Part shown: positions 1-5,621 of the stretch, in pieces
How positions within the stretch are numbered: the first letter of the stretch is position 1
How the letters are laid out: each line of letters begins with the position of its first letter
NCBI GenBank assembly: GCA_028293775.1
Contig: JAQGOD010000152.1
Location: 1-5,763 of the forward strand
Length of the DNA stretch: 5,763 bases
Source of the DNA: Gammaproteobacteria bacterium
GTDB taxonomy: Bacteria; Pseudomonadota; Gammaproteobacteria; Steroidobacterales; Steroidobacteraceae
Direction: 5' to 3'
Notes under the pieces: generated by a model
The model's input: only the letters and a program-made list of their open reading frames with translations
Told to the model about the DNA's origin: nothing
Databases searched by the model: none
Made by a program: the position numbers and the translations under genes

Positions 1-111
1 TTCCCGCTCCCGGCGCTTGCCGCGGGAAACTATACGGTGCAATGGACCGCCGTCGCGGCGGACGATGGACACGTGACGAAGGGTTCCTTTGCTTTCTCGA
101 TCACGGGCTAG
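1..111 (+). CDS. copC: CopC-type periplasmic copper-binding protein, C-terminal end (5' part outside window)
   Basis: This is the final 36 codons of a gene that begins before the window; it reads in frame 1 to a TAG at 109-111. The visible peptide has the pattern of the last strands of the CopC beta-barrel: a G-N-Y-T-V-Q-W strand, then A-D-D-G-H, then G-S-F-A-F-S-I-T. In the CopC family the D-G-H aspartate and histidine (residues 22 and 24 of the fragment) belong to the Cu(II) site, and both are present. The protein would sit in the periplasm and bind or shuttle copper. The next gene is CopD-like and starts 25 bp downstream, the usual copC-copD pairing, which supports the call. The signal peptide and N-terminal copper ligand cannot be seen. 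Family assignment is fairly secure; its role (resistance or uptake) is not shown. Confidence 0.8.
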   Translation, partial: FPLPALAAGNYTVQWTAVAADDGHVTKGSFAFSITG

Positions 112-136
112 CCGCGGGAACTGAAAGGCTCGACGC

Positions 137-1009
137 TTGGAAATAAATGGCTGGGACGCCGCGGCGGTGTGCGCGAAGGCGATCACCTACGCAGCCACTC
201 TCGGTGCGGCCGGCGCGATTTTCTTTCTCGCCTACAGCGGCATGTTGCTGCAAGAGCCGCAGCGCGTGGGCATTCGACGCCTGGTCGGCACTCTGCTTCT
301 CGTCTCGGCACTCGCCAGTTGCGTGCGCGTTGCCCTGGGCAGCGCCTCGATGAGCGGCGAGGTTGCGGGGATGTTCGATAGCGGCTTTGTAGCCATGATC
401 TTGGGCGCCGGAGAAGGTCGCGCAATCGCTGCCCGGATCGCGGGGTCATGCCTTGCGGCCGCCGCCGTCTTCTCTGTCAATCGCCGGCTACTGGCGTTGG
501 CCTTCATCGGCGCGCTCATTGCCTCCATGTCGTTCGCCCTCGTGGGACACGTGCACGCGTTGCCGGGCGCGGCGCCCACCCTATTGCTGTGCCTGCACTT
601 GTCGTGCGCGTCCTTTTGGCTGGGTGCGTTGGCGCCGCTGTTGATCGTCGCGCGGGGCGGCGCGGATTCGCAATTCGCCGCAATCGCTGCGCGATTCGGC
701 AAAATAGCCTTAGGGCTGGTCGCACTGTTGTTGAGCGCAGGGGCTTTGCTGTTCTGGACTCTCATCCAAAACGCCGCGCTGTTTTGGAGCAGCGACTACG
801 GGCGCCTGATGGTTCTCAAGCTGCTGAGCGTCGCGGTGCTGCTTTGCATCGCGGGTTTTAACAGATTGTACCTAACGCCGAGACTCCTTCAGTCCCGCGG
901 CAATGCGGTGCATCGCTTTCGACGATCGATTCAGATCGAAATAGTCCTAGGTATGCTCATTCTGCTTTTCACGGCCGCCTTCACCACGCTCACGGGACCG
1001 CCCCACTGA
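137..1009 (+). CDS. copD: CopD-type inner-membrane copper transport/resistance protein
   Basis: A 290-residue, strongly hydrophobic protein with about eight predicted membrane segments (roughly residues 15-37, 48-68, 83-113 in part, 118-136, 148-171, 190-211, 225-241 and 266-285). Features typical of the CopD domain are G-H-V-H (137-140) near the end of one helix, H-L-S-C-A-S-F-W-L-G (154-163) in the next, and F-N-R-L-Y-L-T-P (241-248) late in the protein. The histidines are candidate metal ligands. CopD proteins are thought to move copper across the inner membrane together with periplasmic CopC, whose gene ends 25 bp upstream. The start is TTG at 137: an in-frame stop lies at 122-124, and GAAAGG at 123-128 is a good ribosome-binding site 8 bp before the TTG. 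The nearby ATG at 147 is in another frame. The direction of copper movement cannot be read from sequence. Confidence 0.88.
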   Translation: MEINGWDAAAVCAKAITYAATLGAAGAIFFLAYSGMLLQEPQRVGIRRLVGTLLLVSALASCVRVALGSASMSGEVAGMFDSGFVAMILGAGEGRAIAARIAGSCLAAAAVFSVNRRLLALAFIGALIASMSFALVGHVHALPGAAPTLLLCLHLSCASFWLGALAPLLIVARGGADSQFAAIAARFGKIALGLVALLLSAGALLFWTLIQNAALFWSSDYGRLMVLKLLSVAVLLCIAGFNRLYLTPRLLQSRGNAVHRFRRSIQIEIVLGMLILLFTAAFTTLTGPPH

Positions 1010-1037
1010 TCTGATGCTTCGGACTCACGGTGGGCCG
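999..1037. terminator. Possible bidirectional stem at the convergent gene ends
   Basis: Positions 999-1008 pair with 1028-1037: eight Watson-Crick pairs, one G-T wobble (1007/1029) and one C-C mismatch (1001/1035), around a 19-nt loop. The left arm includes two bases of the copD stop codon (1007-1009), and the stop of the opposing ATPase gene (1025-1027) falls in the loop. Its position between convergent genes 15 bp apart suits a shared terminator. Neither side has a T-run, so it is not a classical intrinsic terminator and might only slow polymerase or block 3' decay. Confidence 0.3.
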
Positions 1038-1795
1038 ACGTAGTCGACATACAGCGCGCCTTGCTCGCCTGAGACGCATGCATTGACATCGAAGGCTGAG
1101 CGTATCAACGCGGGCGTCAGCGTACTTTCGGTGGCGCCGTCGCCTTGCACCCGGCCGTTTGCCAGTGCGAAGATCCGGCTCGAATAGCGGCCCGCGAGCG
1201 TCAGGTCATGAACGGAGGCAATGACCAGCTTGCCGCTGCGTGCCAGCCCCTGTAGCCGCCGTGCCGTATCCAACGCGTGCTTTGGATCGAGACCGGCCAG
1301 CGGCTCATCGATAATGAGCACGTCCGGGTCCGCGACCAGGGCCCGAGCCAGCATGGCGCGCGCCAATTCGCCGCCCGAAAGCGTCGTCGCCGGCTGATCG
1401 CGGTGGGCTGCTAAGTCGCAGGCTTCCAGCGCACGGGTGATCCGAGGCGCAAAGCTCGACGGCAGCCCGCCGAAGGCCGGCAGCGTCGGCGTCAATCCCA
1501 GCGCCACCAAGCGTTCCACCGAAATGGGCCATTCGCAACGAGGATTCTGCGGCAGGTAGGCGCGGCGCTGCGCCAATTTCCTGCCGGACAGAGCCTGAAT
1601 GGCCAGCCCGTCTAGCCGCACGTCGCCTGAATCGGGCTTGATCAAGCCTGCGAGCACCGACAGAAGTGTGGATTTGCCGGCGCCGTTGGGCCCGATGACT
1701 GCGACAAAATCTCCAGACTCGGCCTGCAGCGAAACCTGATCAAGAATGACGCGGCCGCGCCGCACGAAAATCGCAGTCGCATCGAGAGTACTCAC
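1025..1795 (-). CDS. ABC transporter ATP-binding protein, BtuD/FecE/HmuV type
   Basis: A 256-residue cytoplasmic ATPase subunit that powers uptake of a metal chelate by a type II importer. All ATP-binding motifs are intact and in order: Walker A G-P-N-G-A-G-K-S-T (35-43), Q-loop Gln83 in L-P-Q-N, signature L-S-G-G-E (139-143), Walker B V-L-I-I-D-E (159-164), D-loop G-L-D (168-170) and switch His196 in S-V-H-D. Length matches BtuD, FecE and HmuV (about 250-260). The start is GTG at 1793-1795, which overlaps the TGA of the binding-protein gene (1792-1794) as GTGA, so translation is probably coupled. It is the last gene of the minus-strand series and partners the permease at 3442-4431. Substrate cannot be told from the ATPase; cobalamin, haem and iron-siderophore importers share this subunit type. 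Confidence 0.93.
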   Translation of the reverse strand: MSTLDATAIFVRRGRVILDQVSLQAESGDFVAVIGPNGAGKSTLLSVLAGLIKPDSGDVRLDGLAIQALSGRKLAQRRAYLPQNPRCEWPISVERLVALGLTPTLPAFGGLPSSFAPRITRALEACDLAAHRDQPATTLSGGELARAMLARALVADPDVLIIDEPLAGLDPKHALDTARRLQGLARSGKLVIASVHDLTLAGRYSSRIFALANGRVQGDGATESTLTPALIRSAFDVNACVSGEQGALYVDYVGPP

Positions 1796-2646
1796 GGCCC
1801 CGCTCGCATCGCCTGCAACAAACTGGCACGCAGTGCCACAGCCGCCTGTGCACTCTCAACCACACCACAACTGTAAAGAGCACTGGGGTACGTCACTTTG
1901 CGCGCCGAGTAAAGTTTCAAAAGCAGCGGGTGCTCCGCCAGATTGGTATTGAGTCCCGGTGTATCGGTGATATTGCTGGCGTACGCCAGGACGTCGGGAC
2001 GCGCCATCAGCAACTGTTCGAGGTCGAAAGACGTGTAGGCGCTGTCGAGGGAAGCGGCGATGTTGGTCCCGCCGGCTGCATTCAAGATCGAATCGAACAA
2101 CGTGCCCTTACCGGGAATCGAGCCGCCCTCTCCCCAAGCCGCCACGCGAATGGTTTGCGGGGGCCTGGACTCAGCCAGTCCTTGCAAGGTGGAATCCATT
2201 TGCGCGATCAGCGCTTCCCCAACCGCCTCGCGCTTGAGCGCCCGCGCAACTTGACGCGTGACCTGTCTGATCTGGTCGAAATTTACCGCCGGCGGAATTT
2301 CCAACAGCGGCATGCCGAGTTTTTTGAGAAGCGCCCGGGCGGCCGGCGTCGTGTAGGTGCCCGCCAGCACGAGGTCGGGTTTTTCGGCGAGCACCTCCTC
2401 CACGGTGCCCGAGTTGATGGGCACATGAGCAGCTTGGGGCCATTGGTAGGAATTGGCGCGACTGCGCGCATAGTAAGTGACCGAAGCGATACGGTCCGCC
2501 GGCAACAGCTCGAGCAACAAATCGTCGGTACACATGCTGAGGGACATGACGTGGCGCGGCCCCTCCTCCCCCGTCTCAGCGGCACAGGCCGCCGCAACGC
2601 CGAGAATCAATATCCATCCGAACGCTATTCGCCAGAGGCCGTGCAT
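1792..2646 (-). CDS. Periplasmic substrate-binding protein of a cobalamin/iron-chelate ABC importer (BtuF/FhuD-like)
   Basis: A 284-residue exported protein. An N-terminal hydrophobic stretch (about residues 4-20) ends in A-A-A-C-A-A-E, giving a signal peptide with cleavage near residues 22-23; Cys21 makes a lipoprotein conceivable, but the lipobox is poor. The mature part follows the class III two-lobe pattern: S-L-S-M-C-T-D-D (35-42), then G-T-V-E-E-V-L-A-E-K-P-D-L-V-L (80-94), a helical linker near 122-155, and a second lobe with D-L-E-Q-L-L-M-A-R-P-D-V-L (208-220). By alignment from memory with E. coli BtuF, Glu83/84 and Glu210 sit where the glutamates that dock on permease arginines lie. 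Cys39 and Cys260 could form a disulfide. The ATG at 2646 lies 3 bp after the preceding stop and has only a weak ribosome-binding site, suggesting reinitiation. The binding-protein class is secure; the ligand (B12, haem or ferric siderophore) is undecided. Confidence 0.85.
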   Translation of the reverse strand: MHGLWRIAFGWILILGVAAACAAETGEEGPRHVMSLSMCTDDLLLELLPADRIASVTYYARSRANSYQWPQAAHVPINSGTVEEVLAEKPDLVLAGTYTTPAARALLKKLGMPLLEIPPAVNFDQIRQVTRQVARALKREAVGEALIAQMDSTLQGLAESRPPQTIRVAAWGEGGSIPGKGTLFDSILNAAGGTNIAASLDSAYTSFDLEQLLMARPDVLAYASNITDTPGLNTNLAEHPLLLKLYSARKVTYPSALYSCGVVESAQAAVALRASLLQAMRAGP

Positions 2647-2649
2647 GGT

Positions 2650-3423
2650 TTACCCGAACTTGCTGAAATCCGGCGCTCGCCGCTCCGAGAATGCGGTAAA
2701 GGCCTCTTTGAATTCCGCGGACTTGAGCTGCCGCACGAAATGCGCCGATTCTTGGCTCATGCGCGCCAGCAATACCGACTCTTCGCGCATCAGGGTTTTG
2801 GTGGAAACGACGGCGGCAGGCGCTCGCGCCGCGATGGCAGCCGCTGTGGCGCGAGCAGCGGCGCGCAATTCAGCAGCGGGCAGAGCCCGATTCGCGATCC
2901 CCCAGCTCACAGCCTTTTCCGCGGTTACCGGTTCGCCGAGAACGAACATTTCAAACGCGCGCACATGACCGATGCGCAGCGGCATAAGCAGGCTGGATGC
3001 GGCCTCGGGAACCAAGGCGAGATTGACGAAAGGCGTGCTGAGCAACGCATCATCTGAAACCAGAACCATATCGCAATGGAGCAGCATCGTAACCCCCACT
3101 CCCACCGCCCGGCCGTTGACCGCCGCCACGATCGGCGTCCGCGCTCGAGCCAGCGCGGCTAGAAGCGGGTTGGCATCCTGAGGGTTAGGCGCTGCGGTGG
3201 CGTTGCCGATGGCCGCGAAATCAGCAAGATCGTTGCCGGCGGTGAACATGTCGCCATTGGCGAGAACCAAGATGCAGCGAATATTGGGATCCGTATCCGC
3301 AGCGGCGATTTCCGTGGCCAGCGTCTGGTACATGGCGCGGGTCAATGCATTCTTCTTATCCGTCCGGTTCAAGGTGAGAACCAGCAATTTATCGGACTTT
3401 TCCACCAACACATGCTCTGTCAC
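2650..3423 (-). CDS. Enoyl-CoA hydratase/isomerase family (crotonase fold), closest in motif to delta3,delta2-enoyl-CoA isomerase
   Basis: A 257-residue cytoplasmic enzyme of usual crotonase length. Visible family marks are L-N-R-T-D-K-K-N-A-L (18-27), the oxyanion-hole segment M-F-T-A-G-N-D-L (59-66), the second oxyanion segment N-G-R-A-V-G-V-G (103-110), and L-A-L-V-P-E-A-A-S-S (135-144). A glutamate in P-E-x-x-S-S (Glu140) is the catalytic acid/base of ECI2-type isomerases, which shift a double bond in unsaturated fatty acyl-CoAs. Classical hydratases carry P-G-A-G-G-T here, so isomerase is the better guess. The start is GTG at 3423 with a strong AAGGAG (3431-3436) 7 bp upstream. The gene lies 18 bp after the permease and 3 bp before the binding protein, so it is co-transcribed with an importer to which it has no obvious link. 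The family is certain; the substrate is unknown. Confidence 0.9.
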   Translation of the reverse strand: MTEHVLVEKSDKLLVLTLNRTDKKNALTRAMYQTLATEIAAADTDPNIRCILVLANGDMFTAGNDLADFAAIGNATAAPNPQDANPLLAALARARTPIVAAVNGRAVGVGVTMLLHCDMVLVSDDALLSTPFVNLALVPEAASSLLMPLRIGHVRAFEMFVLGEPVTAEKAVSWGIANRALPAAELRAAARATAAAIAARAPAAVVSTKTLMREESVLLARMSQESAHFVRQLKSAEFKEAFTAFSERRAPDFSKFG

Positions 3424-3430
3424 GGGAATT

Positions 3431-3436
3431 CTCCTT
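3431..3436 (-). promoter_or_regulatory. Strong Shine-Dalgarno site for the enoyl-CoA isomerase gene
   Basis: AAGGAG on the minus strand, 7 nt before the GTG at 3423. It fixes the start and is the best ribosome-binding site in the minus-strand series, suggesting that the enzyme is translated independently of the permease just upstream. Confidence 0.75.
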
Positions 3437-3441
3437 AAGTG

Positions 3442-4431
3442 TTACGGCGCTGTCCTGCGCAGCCGCACGACGAGCCAGAAGAAAAACGGTGTCCCAATGA
3501 GGCTGGTCACCACACCGAGCTTCATTTCGGCACCGACATGGATCAAGCGTGTTGCGACATCGGCGAACAACAGCAGCAGTGCTCCCCCGAGCGCCGCAGG
3601 CAACAGTATGCGGCTCGGCTGATGTCCCACGAGCGGACGCACCAAATGCGGTGCCACCAATCCGATAAAGCCGACGATTCCCGTTACGGCAGTAGATGCG
3701 CCAACGGCCAAGGCCGTGCCAAACAGGGCCAACACGTACAATCCTCGAAGGTTTACGCCCAAGCTCTGGGCTTGAGCCTCGCCCAAGGCCAATGCATCGA
3801 GCCCACGCGAGGTCATGATCAGCATCACGCAACCTATCAAAATGAAGGGCGTCACCAAGAGCACGTGCAGCCAGCTTCGGTCCGCCAATGAGCCCATCAG
3901 CCAGGTCATGATTTCATACGCCGCGTACGGGTTGGGCGCAAGGTTGAGCGCCAAGGAGATACCGGCCGCGGCCAGGGCGGACACGGCGGCACCCGCGAGC
4001 ACCAATGTGATGGTTCCCCCGCCGCGGCCGAGTGCGAAGGTCGCGAGACTCGCGAGCACCGCGCCGAGCAGACCGAGTACGGGGGCGGCGATCGTAAATT
4101 GAGCGGCAAATCCAAAATAGACAGCGATAACCGCGCCGAACGCAGCGCCCGCTGAAACTCCGAGCAGTCCGGGTTCCGCGAGAGGGTTGCGAGTCAAGCC
4201 CTGGAGGACGGCCCCCGACAACCCCAGGGCGGCACCGACTTCGAGCGCCAAGACGGCCCGCGGCAACCGCAGTTGGGTAATGATGGTCGCTGCCAAGTTC
4301 GCGTCCGGCGACCACAGTCCATGCCAAACCTCGCCCACCGGCAGCCATACGCGGCCCGCCAGAAGAGAAATGGCAAACATCGCAAGCAGGAGCAGCATCA
4401 GCAAACCGTTGATTAGCGCGTTCTTACGCAT
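3442..4431 (-). CDS. FecCD/BtuC-family permease of a cobalamin/iron-chelate ABC importer
   Basis: A 329-residue inner-membrane permease (342 if the upstream TTG at 4470 is used), the usual size for the family, with about ten hydrophobic helices. Counting from the ATG at 4431, diagnostic segments are L-R-L-P-R-A-V (54-60), L-Q-G-L-T-R-N-P-L-A-E-P-G-L-L-G (76-91), G-I-V-G-F-I-G-L-V-A-P-H-L-V-R (251-265), and L-G-V-V-T-S-L-I-G-T-P-F-F (305-317) near the C-terminus. The G-F-I-G-L-V-A-P-H block lies at the cytoplasmic coupling region that contacts the ATPase. The ATG is preferred because the protein then begins directly with a charged M-R-K and the first helix, with GTAGGAG just before it, although only 2 nt separate that site from the ATG. 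The TTG lacks a clear ribosome site. Two copies would pair with two ATPases and one binding protein. The substrate is unresolved. Confidence 0.9.
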   Translation of the reverse strand: MRKNALINGLLMLLLLAMFAISLLAGRVWLPVGEVWHGLWSPDANLAATIITQLRLPRAVLALEVGAALGLSGAVLQGLTRNPLAEPGLLGVSAGAAFGAVIAVYFGFAAQFTIAAPVLGLLGAVLASLATFALGRGGGTITLVLAGAAVSALAAAGISLALNLAPNPYAAYEIMTWLMGSLADRSWLHVLLVTPFILIGCVMLIMTSRGLDALALGEAQAQSLGVNLRGLYVLALFGTALAVGASTAVTGIVGFIGLVAPHLVRPLVGHQPSRILLPAALGGALLLLFADVATRLIHVGAEMKLGVVTSLIGTPFFFWLVVRLRRTAP

Positions 4432-4451
4432 AACTCCTACTGCCGCACCGA

Positions 4452-4505
4452 TTGAGAAAGCGCGGCGCAACGCGTGATCCCGCGGCTTTAAACCCGCTTT
4501 CTCAA
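4452..4505. repeat. 11-bp perfect inverted repeat at the DUF6644-like/permease junction
   Basis: TTGAGAAAGCG at 4452-4462 is repeated exactly in inverse at 4495-4505, separated by 32 bp that are GC-rich and can fold further. One arm contains the TGA of the upstream gene (4502-4504), and the alternative TTG start of the permease (4468-4470) lies in the loop. No T-run follows on either strand, so an intrinsic terminator is not indicated. It could be an mRNA stem that sets relative expression of the two halves of the operon, or a protein-binding palindrome. Confidence 0.5.
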
Positions 4506-4990
4506 GTCGTAAATCCGATCCATCGGCCCGCGGCGACGATCACCGTCCACAACAGCAGCGAAGCGCCTCCGGCCAGTCTAGCCGACGGGGGCGGCCGCGC
4601 TTTATCCCAGATGTGCAGATGGCGCGCCCCGAGCCAGTGAAACAGCACCATGTTTATCCCGGCGAGCAGCAGGCAGCACATCTTCAAGCGGAATGGAATA
4701 TTGCCGTAGTAGATCAGCGCTTTGGAGGAAAACATCAAGAGGCCGGCAATCGCCGCGAAGCTAAAAGCCAGCCATGTCCACGGCAGCATTTCGGCCGCGA
4801 GCTCGCTGAAGGGGCGGTCTCGATTGGCAAGACCCAAGAGCCGCAAATCCACGGTCATGATTGAACCGACGACCAGCACCAGCGCGAACACATGCACCGT
4901 TTCGATGGTGGGAAACAACCACGGCGATTCGCGAATCTCGGTGGGGAAACTTAGGTCTTGAAGCCAACTCAGCGCTGATTCGACGGACAC
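4502..4990 (-). CDS. Four-helix membrane protein resembling DUF6644 (copy A, histidine-rich)
   Basis: A 162-residue integral membrane protein of unknown function. Hydrophobic segments lie near residues 27-47, 70-88, 101-118 and 138-157. Recognisable landmarks are W-L-F-P-T-I-E-T-V-H (24-33), V-D-L-R-L-L-G-L (47-54), P-W-T-W (70-73), F-R-L-K-M (100-104), F-H-W-L-G-A-R-H-L-H (117-126) and a C-terminal A-G-R-W-I. From memory this pattern fits DUF6644; no search was run. His33 and His118 fall in or at the edge of helices and could ligate haem or a metal, which is inference only. The start is GTG at 4990 with AGGTG (4997-5001) 6 bp upstream. The gene follows its paralogue by 16 bp and precedes the importer permease, implying co-transcription. 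Confidence 0.75.
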   Translation of the reverse strand: MSVESALSWLQDLSFPTEIRESPWLFPTIETVHVFALVLVVGSIMTVDLRLLGLANRDRPFSELAAEMLPWTWLAFSFAAIAGLLMFSSKALIYYGNIPFRLKMCCLLLAGINMVLFHWLGARHLHIWDKARPPPSARLAGGASLLLWTVIVAAGRWIGFTT

Positions 4991-5006
4991 TCGCTACACC
5001 TGCTTG

Positions 5007-5492
5007 CTATACATAGGCTATCCAACGGCCGGCAGTCACGATGCTTGCGCCGACGGCAATGCAGAGGATACCGACGAGACGGGCGCTACGGCGACGTGCG
5101 GGCGATGATGACCAGTATTGGGGGTTGCGCCGCAGGCTCAGCTGCAACAACCTCAAGATGATCGCCAGCCCCGCCACCAGCAACATTTTCACGCGAAATG
5201 CCCAATTGAGCAGCTCGCGCGCGGGTTCGGTGATAGTGAGCAGGGCGCCGGTCAGCAAAAGCACGCACAGCGCTGCCCAGATCCAAGGGGTCGATCTGGC
5301 GGTGAGGGTCGCCAACGGCCGGCCTCCCCGCGTCAGGCCGACCAGACGGAAACTCAGCACGTAAACGGCAGTCAGCAGAATCGCAATCGCGATGATGTGC
5401 ACCGTTTGAACCAACGGAACAAACCAATTTGCCGACTGAAAGGCAACACTGACTGAAGTCCTCGAGAGCCAGTCGCAGAATTGTTCAACCAC
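5007..5492 (-). CDS. Four-helix membrane protein resembling DUF6644 (copy B)
   Basis: A 161-residue membrane protein paralogous to the gene at 4502-4990, with the same layout: W-F-V-P-L-V-Q-T-V-H (23-32), F-R-L-V-G-L (48-53), P-W-I-W (69-72), F-R-V-K-M (99-103) and a terminal A-G-R-W-I-A-Y-V. Predicted helices lie near 26-46, 70-87, 100-118 and 137-155. Compared with copy A it keeps the first membrane histidine (His32) but lacks the aspartate of V-D-L-R (here S-F-R) and the late His cluster, which is replaced by an Arg-rich stretch (R-R at 121-122, R-R-R at 133-135). The function is unknown. The start is GTG at 5492; the codon directly before it is a stop (TAA), so no earlier start in this frame is possible. 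As the first gene of the minus-strand series, it should lie just after the operon promoter. Confidence 0.72.
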   Translation of the reverse strand: MVEQFCDWLSRTSVSVAFQSANWFVPLVQTVHIIAIAILLTAVYVLSFRLVGLTRGGRPLATLTARSTPWIWAALCVLLLTGALLTITEPARELLNWAFRVKMLLVAGLAIILRLLQLSLRRNPQYWSSSPARRRSARLVGILCIAVGASIVTAGRWIAYV

Positions 5493-5527
5493 TTACCACC
5501 ATGCTTACCACCACGCTGACCGCCACG
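5492..5527. repeat. 12-bp direct tandem repeat, three units
   Basis: Three adjacent 12-bp units read CTTACCACCATG, CTTACCACCACG and CTGACCGCCACG. Units 1 and 2 differ at one position, and units 2 and 3 at two. The array covers the immediate upstream leader and the first base of the GTG start of the DUF6644-like gene on the minus strand. There it reads as repeated GGTGGTAAG, which gives several Shine-Dalgarno-like GGTGG stretches before the start. Confidence 0.6.
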
Positions 5528-5593
5528 CTCAAAACCAGATGCAAGAGGTACTACTTTGAATGGAGGCCATCATCGAGGCAAGGGCCATCGTGA

Positions 5594-5621
5594 AGTATAG
5601 TCAGCAAATGCAATTTGAAAC
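5594..5621 (-). promoter_or_regulatory. Weak candidate promoter for the minus-strand operon
   Basis: On the minus strand TATACT (5599 to 5594) matches five of six bases of a sigma-70 -10 box. A poor -35 candidate (GTTTCA, three of six) lies 16 bp upstream at 5621-5616. It would give a leader of about 95 nt before the GTG at 5492, and it overlaps the start of the divergent glycosyltransferase gene. The rest of 5493-5607 shows no clear Fur box and is too short for a full B12 riboswitch. Confidence 0.2.

Noticed and set aside
232..765. Minus-strand open frame of 177 codons within copD
   Set aside because: It is antisense to a clear CopD protein and its translation is low-complexity Arg/Ala/Pro-rich without motifs.
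1930..3057. Plus-strand open frame of 375 codons lying opposite the binding-protein and isomerase genes
   Set aside because: Its translation is rich in Arg, Gly and His with no family pattern or membrane segments, and it is fully antisense to two genes with clear motifs; long shadow frames are common in high-GC DNA.
4430..4505. Cobalamin riboswitch before the permease
   Set aside because: The space is far shorter than a B12 riboswitch, and no B12-box-like segment is visible.
5565..5589. Direct repeat GGCCATC at 5565-5571 and 5583-5589 as an operator
   Set aside because: Seven bases repeated once is expected by chance in GC-rich DNA, and no known operator is matched.
5501..5593. Plus-strand small open frame of 30 codons starting in the 12-bp repeat
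   Set aside because: Its first third is only the translated repeat (L-T-T-T-L-T-A-T), there is no clear ribosome site, and it overlaps the leader of one gene and possible starts of another.
5596..5601. TATAGT as a -10 box for the glycosyltransferase gene
   Set aside because: It lies only 6 bp before the ATG at 5608 and the -35 position (TCGAGG) is poor; it would need a leaderless mRNA.
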